Of a stretch of DNA of 23,892 bases, positions 12,612 to 19,845 are shown piece after piece. Position 1 is the stretch's first letter. The number at the start of each line of letters is the position of its first letter. A model generated the notes under the pieces. That model did not search any database, had not been told where the DNA came from, and saw nothing but the letters and a program-made list of their open reading frames with translations. The translations under genes and the position numbers were made by a program. Origin of the DNA: a virus; IMG/VR virus record IMGVR_UViG_3300047667_000722, positions 1 to 23,892 of that record; one strand, written 5' to 3'.

Positions 12612-14592
12612 GATTATCGACATTGGTCGCGACTGGGTGGCCGAAGAGATAAGCGGGCTAACCGATACGATCACCCACATCTCGCCGTCAGTGTTTAACG
12701 AGCAAACCCGATACTTGCCGGAGTCTGTGACATCGATCCCCGGTTTTATTCGCTACGACGTTAATCCGTTTATGAGAGAGATCATAGATTGCGCAGACAT
12801 AGAAAGCTCAGTCCGTGAAGTCAATCTTATGAAAGGCGTTCAGATCACGTACTCGACCGCTCTGGAATCCATTGTGCTCTATTGTGCGGCTAAAGTGCGA
12901 ACGTTGCCCATGATGTACATGACGGCGGACAAAGACCTCGCAGCGGCGCGCATAGAAAACAATTTTATACCGATGTTTAACCAGTCCGACCTCGGCCACA
13001 TAATACGATCAAGCGACGAGGGGAACTCGCGCAAGACGGGTAAGACTGCAAACCATTTGCAATTTGCCGGCGGCGCTTACCTCGTCCCGTTCGGGGCGAT
13101 CAACGCTTCAAAAATGCGGTCTTTCTCGATCGCGGTAATGCTTAAAGACGAGATCGACGCATGGCCGGACACCGTCGGGCGAGGTGGCCGCGACGGTTGC
13201 CCCGATAAGCTCAGCGACGGCCGACTAAAAGGGTACTGGGAACGGCGGAAGATTTTTCGCGGATCAACTCCTTTGGAGTGGAACAACTCAAAAATTTTCT
13301 ATCAATACAAGCTAGGCGATCAACGTCAATATATGGTTTCATGTCGTGCGTGTAAATTTTCTCAGGTTTTAAAATGGGAGACCCTAGACAAAGAAACGGG
13401 AGTCGTGGGTGGCTTTACCTGGAAGATTGTCGATGGGACTCTGGACCACGAGTCGGTCCGCTATCATTGTCAGAAGTGCGGCCACGCGCACGAAGAACAC
13501 GACAAAGAGGTTCTATTTTCGGCGGAGCACGGCGCGCACTGGAAACCGACGGCGAAACCCTCCGAACCGGGGATCAGGTCTTACCATTTGCCGGCGATGT
13601 ATTCGCCCATCGGAATGGCGCCGTGGTACTCGCTCGTCGCGGATTATATCCAAGCGTACGATCGAGATACCCGCAAAGTAAAAGATATTACAAAGTATCG
13701 CGTTTTTTACAATAACGTTTTAGCTATGCCGTTCAAGACTACGGGCGCAAAGATTCAATTTACTCAAGTGTCCGCGCACCGTCGATCGGCGTATATGCTC
13801 GGGCAAGTACCGAACAAGTACGCGACCGAGTACGCGGGATCACCGATTCTATTTTTAATGTGCACGGTCGACGTTCACAAATCAAACTTAGCGGTTAGCG
13901 TTTTCGGGTGGTGCCAAGACTCCAAGCCGTTTTTGATAGATTACGATCGCTATGAGGCGGAGGACTGCACAGACATCGACAGCCCGGTATGGGGTCGTGT
14001 GCAAGAACTAGTCGAAGAAAAGATATACACGGCGGACGACGGGCGCCAGTATGGTATTTTAATGACGTTAATCGACGCGGGCTACGCTAATGATACCGTG
14101 ACGTCGTTTTGCTCGGGCTATGCCTCGGGAGTCTATCCGATCCTCGGTAGGGACCGCGCAGCAAAAAACCAGACGATCAAAGAATTTGCGGAGTTTGCAA
14201 CGCAAGCGGGGACGACGGGATTTAGGATCCTAGTCGACCACTATAAAGATCGGATGTCTCCCGTTTTGCGCAGGGTATGGAGCGAGGACGACGGGCCGCA
14301 AAAAGCGTACCACTTTAACGCGCCGATCGACGTGACGGACAAACAGCTTAAAGAATTGACGGTCGAGAGCATCAAAGAGAAGATCGACCCGAACGGAAAC
14401 GCGAGTTATTCGTGGGAGCGCCCGCAAGGCGTACCGAACGAGCTTTGGGATCTTCTCGGCTATGGCTATGCGGCGGTGGAGATCTACGCGTGGCAAGTGT
14501 GTATACAGCACTTTAAGTTAGAGACGATCGACTGGGAGCAGTTCTGGACGTGGGCCCTTAACAATCTAGTTGACCCGATTAAAACTAGCTAG
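12604..14592 (+). CDS. terL: Terminase large subunit (lambda gpA family)
   Basis: A 662-residue packaging motor and nuclease, close to lambda gpA (about 640). A gpA-type deviant Walker A lies at K-G-V-Q-I-T-Y-S-T (77-85), Walker B at M-L-K-D-E-I-D (179-185), and the two-pair zinc motif at C247/C250 and C289/C292. The nuclease begins at C-T-V-D-V-H with D423 and continues with L-I-D-Y-D and L-I-D-A-G-Y. ATP drives DNA into the prohead; the nuclease cuts at the packaging site. The last codons, A-L-N-N-L-V-D-P-I-K-T-S-stop, occur again as a non-coding relic 335 bases downstream. Start overlaps the terS stop. Confidence 0.93.
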   Translation: MFEIIDIGRDWVAEEISGLTDTITHISPSVFNEQTRYLPESVTSIPGFIRYDVNPFMREIIDCADIESSVREVNLMKGVQITYSTALESIVLYCAAKVRTLPMMYMTADKDLAAARIENNFIPMFNQSDLGHIIRSSDEGNSRKTGKTANHLQFAGGAYLVPFGAINASKMRSFSIAVMLKDEIDAWPDTVGRGGRDGCPDKLSDGRLKGYWERRKIFRGSTPLEWNNSKIFYQYKLGDQRQYMVSCRACKFSQVLKWETLDKETGVVGGFTWKIVDGTLDHESVRYHCQKCGHAHEEHDKEVLFSAEHGAHWKPTAKPSEPGIRSYHLPAMYSPIGMAPWYSLVADYIQAYDRDTRKVKDITKYRVFYNNVLAMPFKTTGAKIQFTQVSAHRRSAYMLGQVPNKYATEYAGSPILFLMCTVDVHKSNLAVSVFGWCQDSKPFLIDYDRYEAEDCTDIDSPVWGRVQELVEEKIYTADDGRQYGILMTLIDAGYANDTVTSFCSGYASGVYPILGRDRAAKNQTIKEFAEFATQAGTTGFRILVDHYKDRMSPVLRRVWSEDDGPQKAYHFNAPIDVTDKQLKELTVESIKEKIDPNGNASYSWERPQGVPNELWDLLGYGYAAVEIYAWQVCIQHFKLETIDWEQFWTWALNNLVDPIKTS

Positions 14593-14594
14593 TA
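14557..14594 (+). repeat. Direct repeat c, upstream copy (end of terL)
   Basis: A 38-base repeat matching 14892-14929 with three mismatches. This copy is the functional terL 3' end and stop codon, and also carries the -35 of the promoter for the PapB-like gene. Confidence 0.88.
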
Positions 14595-14598
14595 CGAT
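14570..14598 (+). promoter_or_regulatory. Candidate promoter for the PapB-like gene
   Basis: TTGACC (14570-14575), a 17-base spacer and TACGAT (14593-14598), overlapping the terL stop. The -35 lies within direct repeat c and the -10 just after it, so only this copy has a reasonable -10 (the downstream copy reads TAAGCT). An insert with its own promoter is typical of a moron gene. Confidence 0.5.
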
Positions 14599-14629
14599 AA
14601 TCAGAAATCAGTTAAGTGATGTTAAAAAA

Positions 14630-14896
14630 ATGATATACGCACTTGTACAAGGCCAAGAGTCCGCAGAACGTTTAAGCCTGCTTTTAGAACTAACCCGCAT
14701 AGACAGCGACGAAGTAAGACGGGCCTTACGGCAACACCTAACAGAAGGCATGAGCCTTAAGGACGCGCCCATACTTAATGGCATTAAGCAACAGAATTTT
14801 AATCGTTCGCTAAAACGGCTTAACGAGATAGCGGCCACGGTTGAGCAAATAAAAGAGATTGACTGGTCAATGTTTACCGGTAACACAGGCGCTTAA
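14630..14896 (+). CDS. PapB-family transcription regulator, inserted between terL and gpW-like gene
   Basis: An 88-residue protein from ATG 14630; an upstream TTG start would overlap terL and the promoter. It matches the PapB/FocB fimbrial regulator pattern from memory: R-L-S-L-L-L-E-L-T-R-I-D-S-D-E-V, then A-L-R-Q-H-L-T-E-G-M-S-L-K-D-A, then a helix-turn-helix with Q-Q-N-F-N-R-S-L-K-R-L-N. PapB proteins bind AT-rich minor grooves cooperatively and control phase-variable fimbriae. In a phage it may regulate late genes or alter host surface genes; both are inference. No virion gene would be expected here. Its stop codon uses bases of direct repeat c, so the gene and the repeat boundary coincide. 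Confidence 0.8.
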   Translation: MIYALVQGQESAERLSLLLELTRIDSDEVRRALRQHLTEGMSLKDAPILNGIKQQNFNRSLKRLNEIAATVEQIKEIDWSMFTGNTGA

Positions 14897-14929
14897 TAAT
14901 CTAGTTGACCCTGTTAAAACTAGCTAGTA
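14892..14929 (+). repeat. Direct repeat c, downstream copy
   Basis: Partner of 14557-14594 (35 of 38 bases the same). In the terL reading frame it encodes A-L-N-N-L-V-D-P-V-K-T-S-stop with one conservative change, although it is no longer attached to terL. It is therefore a relic of another terL allele's end. Confidence 0.88.
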
Positions 14930-14962
14930 AGCTAGCAGTAATTAATAAATTAGGGCCGCATA

Positions 14963-15220
14963 ATGAATCGTACTTTCTTACAAGCTCGGATCGTCGCGAC
15001 TCAAGAGCAGATCGTAGCGTTCGAAACCGCCTTGACGGCCTTCGCAGATAACGGCGCGCTGCAGTCGTACACGATAGACACAAGCCAAACAACGCAAACG
15101 GTCACGCGCGCGAACCTTACGCAATTACGCAACACAGTCACGTCGTTATACAATCAATGTGCTACTTTGGAAGTTAGGCTAAACGGTGGCGGCTCGACTC
15201 AGGTGATCCCCGGATGGTAA
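14963..15220 (+). CDS. gpW-like head-tail joining protein
   Basis: An 85-residue protein between terminase and portal, the place of lambda gpW. It has two helical segments (A-T-Q-E-Q-I-V-A-F-E-T-A-L and N-L-T-Q-L-R-N-T-V-T-S-L-Y-N-Q) around a beta hairpin with S-Y-T-I-D-T-S-Q-T-T-Q-T-V-T-R. This is the alpha-beta-beta-alpha pattern of gpW and of small DUF6148-type phage proteins. gpW plugs the portal after packaging and prepares it for tail joining. The stop overlaps the portal start by 7 bases. Family assignment by size, pattern and position. Confidence 0.7.
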   Translation: MNRTFLQARIVATQEQIVAFETALTAFADNGALQSYTIDTSQTTQTVTRANLTQLRNTVTSLYNQCATLEVRLNGGGSTQVIPGW

Positions 15221-16896
15221 AAACTAAGCCAAAATTTAGGGCAAATTTAGATGGAAGTTTCGCGCACATATCGGGACCGCTCCCGCTATCGGTTGATAAT
15301 TTGACGCCGAGCGCCTACGCGGGCCAGAATTACTCGTCGCCGTGGGAAAATTCGATTTATGACGGCGGGAAGTTCGCCGGCGGTTTCGGTCTTACACAAA
15401 TCCAAGACGTTGACTACTGGACACTTCGCGCCAGGTCTTCGCAGCTATTTAACGAAAACATGTACGCCCGCGGTATCGTTCGACGGTTAGTGACTAACGA
15501 GATCAACACCGGACTTATGCCCGAAGCCTGCCCAGACGAGGCGGTGATCGGCGTGCCCGAGGAAAGTCTAAACGACTGGACGGAATCAACGGAGACCCGC
15601 TTCGGTATTTGGGGAAAAAACTCGGACGTATGCGATTTTAAAAAGAAACACACTTGGGGGGCGTTACAGCGCCTCGCGCGTATGGAGGCCCTAGTAAGTG
15701 GGGACGTTCTAGTAGTCGTGAGACAATCACAACAGACTAAACTCCCCATGATCCAACTGATCAGCGGTAGCAAAGTACGGACGCCGCTCGGCGGATCGGA
15801 GGGTTTACGCAAAGGCAACAAGATCATACACGGCGTCGAAGTCGATAGCGTCGGCCGCGTCGCGGCGCACTGGGTAAAGCAGGACGACGGAAATTTTAAA
15901 CGGCTCGCGGCGTATGGTGAAAAGACCGGGCGGAAGATCTCATGGTTGATCTATGGAACAGATAAAAGACTAGACGAATTGCGCGGTCAGCCGTTGCTCT
16001 CGATGGTAATGCAGTCTTTAAAAGAGATCGATCGCTACCGAGACTCAACACAGAGAAAAGCCGTTAATAATTCTATGCTCGCTATGTTTATTCGAAAAGG
16101 CGAGGACAAAATGGGGACCTTACCGGTAACGGGGGGCGCAGTTCGCCGGGGTCAAGTCATAACAAACGACACGGACGGCACTAAAAGGACATTTAACCAA
16201 GCCAGCCAGATACCGGGCGCAGTAATTGAAGAACTGCAGACCGGAGAGGAGCCAGTACTCTTGGGCGGACAGGGTACGGACGTCAACTTCGGAACGTTTG
16301 AAGAATCGATCATTCAAGCGGTCGCTTGGGCTTTAGAGATCCCGCCAGAAATTTTGCGCCTAACATTTTCAAACAATTACAGCGCAAGCCAAGCAGCTAT
16401 AAACGAATTTAAGATCGCGATCAATCGTACTTGGGGAGACTTCGGGGAGACCTTTTGTTCTCCGATTTATATTGAGTGGTTGATCAGTGAGACCTTGCTA
16501 CAGAACATTAATGCGCCGGGCTTTTTGCAGGCGTGGAGAAACCCGAGAGAATACGCGGTCTTTGGCGCCTGGACTGCGACGGATTGGTACGGGTCGATCA
16601 AACCCTCAACCGATATGTTAAAGCAGGCTAAAGGCTCTAAAATCCTAACGGACGAGGGCTGGTCTAATAACGCCCGCGAGGCCCGTCTCCTTACTGGCAC
16701 AAAATTCAGCAAAAATATGAAACGGATTAAGAGAGAAAACGAACTCAAAGTCGAGGCCGCCCGCCCGCTTGCAGAATTTAAGCAAGAATTTGGCGAACAA
16801 GTGGACGAGGAGCCGATCAACGCATTGGATAACATGGAAGAACTCGAAGCTATGCTGGACGACTATCTAGAAGAAAAGGGATTAAGCCAATGCTAG
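15214..16896 (+). CDS. Portal protein (lambda gpB family)
   Basis: A 560-residue protein of normal family length (lambda gpB about 530). Family features include R-S-x-Q-L-F-N-E-N-M-Y-A-R-G-I-V-R-R near residues 74-91, the conserved N-T-G-L-M-P-E, the G-D-V-L-V-V-V segment, R-Y-R-D-S-T-Q-R-K-A-V-N-N-S, and the crown-adjacent E-I-P-P-E-I-L-R-L-T-F-S-N-N-Y-S-A-S. The ring of twelve copies forms the DNA entry pore. The C-terminal 60 residues are acidic and helical. The stop codon overlaps an ATG as ATGCTAG, which originally must have been the start of the next gene. That junction is now duplicated. Confidence 0.93.
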   Translation: MVKTKPKFRANLDGSFAHISGPLPLSVDNLTPSAYAGQNYSSPWENSIYDGGKFAGGFGLTQIQDVDYWTLRARSSQLFNENMYARGIVRRLVTNEINTGLMPEACPDEAVIGVPEESLNDWTESTETRFGIWGKNSDVCDFKKKHTWGALQRLARMEALVSGDVLVVVRQSQQTKLPMIQLISGSKVRTPLGGSEGLRKGNKIIHGVEVDSVGRVAAHWVKQDDGNFKRLAAYGEKTGRKISWLIYGTDKRLDELRGQPLLSMVMQSLKEIDRYRDSTQRKAVNNSMLAMFIRKGEDKMGTLPVTGGAVRRGQVITNDTDGTKRTFNQASQIPGAVIEELQTGEEPVLLGGQGTDVNFGTFEESIIQAVAWALEIPPEILRLTFSNNYSASQAAINEFKIAINRTWGDFGETFCSPIYIEWLISETLLQNINAPGFLQAWRNPREYAVFGAWTATDWYGSIKPSTDMLKQAKGSKILTDEGWSNNAREARLLTGTKFSKNMKRIKRENELKVEAARPLAEFKQEFGEQVDEEPINALDNMEELEAMLDDYLEEKGLSQC

Positions 16897-16910
16897 CTAA
16901 ACTAGTTAAG
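16871..16910 (+). repeat. Direct repeat d, upstream copy (portal end plus next-gene start)
   Basis: A 40-base repeat matching 16990-17029 with one mismatch, 119 bases apart. It holds the portal's last codons (E-K-G-L-S-Q-C-stop) and an ATG that begins M-L-A-K-L-V-K. Confidence 0.9.
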
Positions 16911-17015
16911 CCCCCTAAGGTCCTAACGTACGAACAGTCAAGGGCCTTCACCAGCACAAAATTTAACAAAAATGTAAAACGGATTAAGCAAGAAAAGGGA
17001 TCAAGCCAATGCTAG
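16890..17015 (+). pseudogene. Relic of a second portal 3' end
   Basis: From ATG 16890 a 41-codon frame begins M-L-A-K-L-V-K like the next gene. It then switches to K-V-L-T-Y-E-Q and T-S-T-K-F-N-K-N-V-K-R-I-K-Q, ending E-K-G-S-S-Q-C-stop. The second part aligns with the portal's own C-terminal region (K-I-L-T-D-E-G, then T-G-T-K-F-S-K-N-M-K-R-I-K-R, and E-K-G-L-S-Q-C) but lacks about 45 residues between them. It is a shortened piece of a diverged portal allele, probably not functional, although it could be translated as a small peptide. Confidence 0.8.
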
Positions 17016-17029
17016 CTAAACTAGTTAAG
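16990..17029 (+). repeat. Direct repeat d, downstream copy
   Basis: Partner of 16871-16910 (39 of 40 bases the same). This copy supplies the ribosome site (AAGGGA) and start codon (17009) of the fibre gene. Confidence 0.9.
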
Positions 17030-18625
17030 TCGTTCGGATTATTGCGTCAAGATTTTACGGCGCTTAGAACTGACTTTAAAAGACTAGAGCAAGTCCGCCA
17101 AGTTGTGAAGCATGGCAAAGACGGCGTTAGCCCAGACTTAGAAAAGATCGTCATTTCAGTACTTGAGAGGATCCCGCCCGGTAAAGACGGCGTCAGTCCA
17201 GACATTAACGCTATCGCGGAAGCGGCGGCCAAACTTATACCCGACCCAAAGCCCGGACGCGACGCGGTATCCCCATCTATTAGAGACATCGCGGACGTAG
17301 TACTGGCGAACATCGAAAAGCCGAAAGACGGCGTGAGCCCCGATCCTAAGATATTAGCAGCAGCCGCGGCCAGGTTGATCAGGGTGCCCAAAGACGGCGA
17401 AAGCCCAACGCCGGAGTCCGTAGCGGCTAGGCTTCCGACGCCTAAGCGCGGACCGCCCGGTAAAAACGGCGTTAGTGTTACCGACGTACAGCTAAACGAC
17501 AACGAGCTTTTTGTATTTTTAGACGGCAAGAAGAAAAGCGCCGGCAAGATTAAGGTCCCCACAGCTAAGACGACCACGGCAGCCGCGGCGCCGTTTAGTC
17601 CGGGCGGTGGTGGTGGCGGAAGGCAAGCGGCTTCTAAAAAATATTATGAAAGTAATTCCGTGGAGGAGTCGAACTTCCCGACGGGTCCGCAGGCTATAAT
17701 ACCGGCACTTTCTTTAGTTACCGCGGGCGAGTCGACGCCGTACCAAGTCCAAACTAAAATACAGTTTACGACGTTCCCCGAATTTGCCACGCCGATCCTT
17801 TTGACAGATTTAGCCGCACTTAGAGCCGAGTTAAACGCGTTGCCCGGCGGCGTAGCTCACGGCGCGGACTTTGGCGAGGGCGAGGTCTTGCAGGCGGGAG
17901 TCTATACCGTGGCGTCGGCCTCAACGCACACGGGGCTTTTAACTTTTGACGGTGATGGTGACGCCGACGCGCTTTTTGTTATTATAGTAAACGGCGCCGA
18001 GGCTATATCGACGCTCGCCACAACTTCGGTAATCAACGGCGCCCAATCTTGTAATATTTTTTGGGTCGTTGTCGGCGCGCTAACTATTGGCGACGGCTGC
18101 AGCCTAAAAGGAACTTACATAGGATCGGGCGCGATAGGCGCGAACACTTTAACGCTTGACGGCCGCATACTTACGCCGACGGGCGCGCTCGCGTTAACTT
18201 CGAGTACTGTTACAGTACCTACAGGTTTGAATACGTCTTTAGATCTAGGCTATTTGACGACGATCATATTATTTACGGGTGCGGGTGCGGTATCAAATAC
18301 CGTTGTTACCTCGGGGATCATAGGCAGTGTAGCCAGTAACTTGGGCACGGTGACGGGCTTCCCTAATTTACAAGGTATAATATACACGGCTAACAGTCGG
18401 GTGATCGACGCCGTTTTTGAATTGACTTCAAACGGGGTAGTGATCCCCAGCTCGACGGTCCGGTTTACAATGACCGAAGGCGCCGAATTTAGAGAATTTT
18501 TTCAAAGAGTATATCTTTTTGGCGTGGCTTTAAAGCCGGGGCAACAGGATATCGATATTAGGGTGACCGTCGCGCTTGGCGCACTTACAGTCGGAAACAG
18601 AAACATATTGGCGGCGGAGCTTTGA
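17009..18625 (+). CDS. Collagen-like fibre protein with DUF3494 (ice-binding-like) module
   Basis: A 538-residue virion-type protein between portal and protease. Residues 1-35 are helical. Residues 36-157 hold six G/P-K-D-G-V-S-P-D-type motifs (36, 58, 83, 105, 127, 151), roughly every 22 residues, each followed by a short amphipathic helix. Residues 150-185 resemble the small beta domain often found after phage collagen-like stalks, and a glycine linker follows (199-204). Residues 265-404 match the second half of DUF3494: L-Q-A-G-V-Y-T-V, L-T-F-D-G-D-G-D-A-D-A-L-F-V, I-N-G-A-Q-S-C-N-I-F-W, L-D-G-R-I-L-T-P-T-G-A-L-A-L. Residues 415-455 match its first half (I-I-L-F-T-G-A-G-A-V-S-N-T, V-T-G-F-P), so the order is reversed. 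Residues 465-538 look like a beta-sandwich cap. Probably a capsid-surface fibre that binds a sugar, surface or ice; the ligand is unknown. Confidence 0.75.
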   Translation: MLAKLVKSFGLLRQDFTALRTDFKRLEQVRQVVKHGKDGVSPDLEKIVISVLERIPPGKDGVSPDINAIAEAAAKLIPDPKPGRDAVSPSIRDIADVVLANIEKPKDGVSPDPKILAAAAARLIRVPKDGESPTPESVAARLPTPKRGPPGKNGVSVTDVQLNDNELFVFLDGKKKSAGKIKVPTAKTTTAAAAPFSPGGGGGGRQAASKKYYESNSVEESNFPTGPQAIIPALSLVTAGESTPYQVQTKIQFTTFPEFATPILLTDLAALRAELNALPGGVAHGADFGEGEVLQAGVYTVASASTHTGLLTFDGDGDADALFVIIVNGAEAISTLATTSVINGAQSCNIFWVVVGALTIGDGCSLKGTYIGSGAIGANTLTLDGRILTPTGALALTSSTVTVPTGLNTSLDLGYLTTIILFTGAGAVSNTVVTSGIIGSVASNLGTVTGFPNLQGIIYTANSRVIDAVFELTSNGVVIPSSTVRFTMTEGAEFREFFQRVYLFGVALKPGQQDIDIRVTVALGALTVGNRNILAAEL

Positions 18626-18677
18626 CGAACATAAAATTAGGGGGTAGTATGCAGAACATAACAAGAGGTTCAATTTT

Positions 18678-19838
18678 ATGTGGTTACTAGAAGCCAGCGT
18701 CCGAAAAGCGCTAGAACATGCCGAAAAATCGGGGTTCACTCCTTCGGCCGAGCAGGTTTCGCGATTTGAAGCGCGCTTCGGCGGTGACATCTCGGCACAA
18801 GAAAACCGGTTGCTCACTATCGCAGGCGAGAACGCGGCGATCTCGATCAAAGGCGTTATTACTCAAACCCCCAGTTTTATGGCTATGATCTTCGGCGGCG
18901 GCAACACCACCTACCCAGAGATCAACGCGGCTATAGCAGCGGCGGAGCAAGACGACAGCATTACAAATTTAACTTACGAAGTTGACAGCCCCGGCGGTAG
19001 CGTCGACGGCCTTTTTACTACGTTAGCCGCTATGCAATCAGCTAAAAAGCCTAGTAAAGCGGTAGTCGGTAGCCTCGCGGCGTCCGCGGCGTATGCTTTA
19101 GTAAGCCAAACAGACGAGATCGTCGTCTCAAATATTGCGGCTCGGCTCGGCTCGATAGGCATTGTACAAACATTCTACGACGACGAAAACGAGATAAGTG
19201 TAACTAGCACCAACGCGCCACGGAAGCGGCCGGACGTTCGCACGGAAGAGGGCGTCGCGATGGTACGCGAGGAGCTTGACGCGTTGCACGAGATTTTTGT
19301 CGAAGCCATCTCACAGGGCCGAGGGGTGACACCCGAAAATATTAACGCGAATTTTGGTCAGGGCGGAACGTTCTTGGCTAGAGAAGCATTAAAACGCGGT
19401 ATGATCGACGCGATAGCGGCTCCACCGCTTAAAGCAGTCAAGACTACCAAAACAACCACCGCCAACAGCGGAACCCAACCGGAGGCCATTAACATGGACT
19501 TAAACACACTAAAAGCCCAGCACCCCGAGACCTTCGCGGCGGCGGTGCAACAAGGCACAACAGAAGAACGCGATCGCGTTCAAGCTCATCTTATGATGGG
19601 CGAGAGTTCGGGCGATATGAAAACCGCCAGCACTGCGATCAAAGACGGGTCGGGCATGACCGCCACTTTGCAAGCTACGTATATGACCGCGGGCATGAAT
19701 CGTAGCGACGTATCAGGCAGGCAGAAAGACGACCTGGACGCGAACGCGGGGGACAACGCGAACAACGAGGACGATATTAACGACGCTTCGGACGCGGTCG
19801 CTAGTATCATCGAAGCAAAACTAGGCCTAGGGGAGTAA
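18678..19838 (+). CDS. S49-family prohead protease (lambda gpC-like) with C-terminal scaffold
   Basis: A 386-residue protein. The protease domain shows V-D-S-P-G-G-S-V-D-G (oxyanion region), G-S-L-A-A-S-A-A-Y with the likely catalytic serine in A-S-A-A-Y, and A-R-L-G-S-I-G-I-V, all typical of SppA/S49 proteases. Residues from 273 onward form a different, charged, low-hydrophobic domain that is also made separately from an internal start (see the nested entry). In lambda, gpC matures the prohead and then is itself cleaved. Start chosen at ATG 18678 with AGAGG upstream. A 52-base gap after the fibre gene contains a very short frame from ATG 18649 (13 codons) with its own G-rich site, of doubtful meaning. 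Confidence 0.9.
   Translation: MWLLEASVRKALEHAEKSGFTPSAEQVSRFEARFGGDISAQENRLLTIAGENAAISIKGVITQTPSFMAMIFGGGNTTYPEINAAIAAAEQDDSITNLTYEVDSPGGSVDGLFTTLAAMQSAKKPSKAVVGSLAASAAYALVSQTDEIVVSNIAARLGSIGIVQTFYDDENEISVTSTNAPRKRPDVRTEEGVAMVREELDALHEIFVEAISQGRGVTPENINANFGQGGTFLAREALKRGMIDAIAAPPLKAVKTTKTTTANSGTQPEAINMDLNTLKAQHPETFAAAVQQGTTEERDRVQAHLMMGESSGDMKTASTAIKDGSGMTATLQATYMTAGMNRSDVSGRQKDDLDANAGDNANNEDDINDASDAVASIIEAKLGLGE
19494..19838 (+). CDS. Nested scaffold protein (Nu3-like), in frame inside the protease gene
   Basis: An in-frame ATG at 19494 (residue 273 of the protease) is preceded by GGAGG at 19481-19485, eight bases upstream, a near-ideal ribosome site inside a coding region. The 114-residue product begins M-D-L-N-T-L-K-A-Q-H-P-E-T-F-A-A-A-V and is charged and helical. 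This has the same layout as lambda Nu3 within gene C. It would guide capsid assembly and then be removed. Strongly suggested by sequence and family precedent. Confidence 0.8.
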   Translation: MDLNTLKAQHPETFAAAVQQGTTEERDRVQAHLMMGESSGDMKTASTAIKDGSGMTATLQATYMTAGMNRSDVSGRQKDDLDANAGDNANNEDDINDASDAVASIIEAKLGLGE

Positions 19839-19845
19839 AGATACT

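Noticed and set aside
14570-14629. Earlier TTG start for the PapB-like gene
   Set aside because: It would overlap the terL end and the promoter, and the added residues are encoded by the terL-end repeat.
17110-17480. Regularly spaced repeats that might be a CRISPR array
   Set aside because: The repeats are coding, degenerate at DNA level and in frame, with no constant repeat or unique spacers.
17047-17577. Long open frame on the minus strand under the fibre stalk
   Set aside because: It mirrors the repeated G-K-D-G-V-S-P coding region, is low-complexity and lacks a ribosome site; the plus-strand protein has clear domains.
18649-18690. 13-codon frame with its own G-rich ribosome site before the protease
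   Set aside because: Too short to call a gene; kept only as a possible scar or leader peptide.
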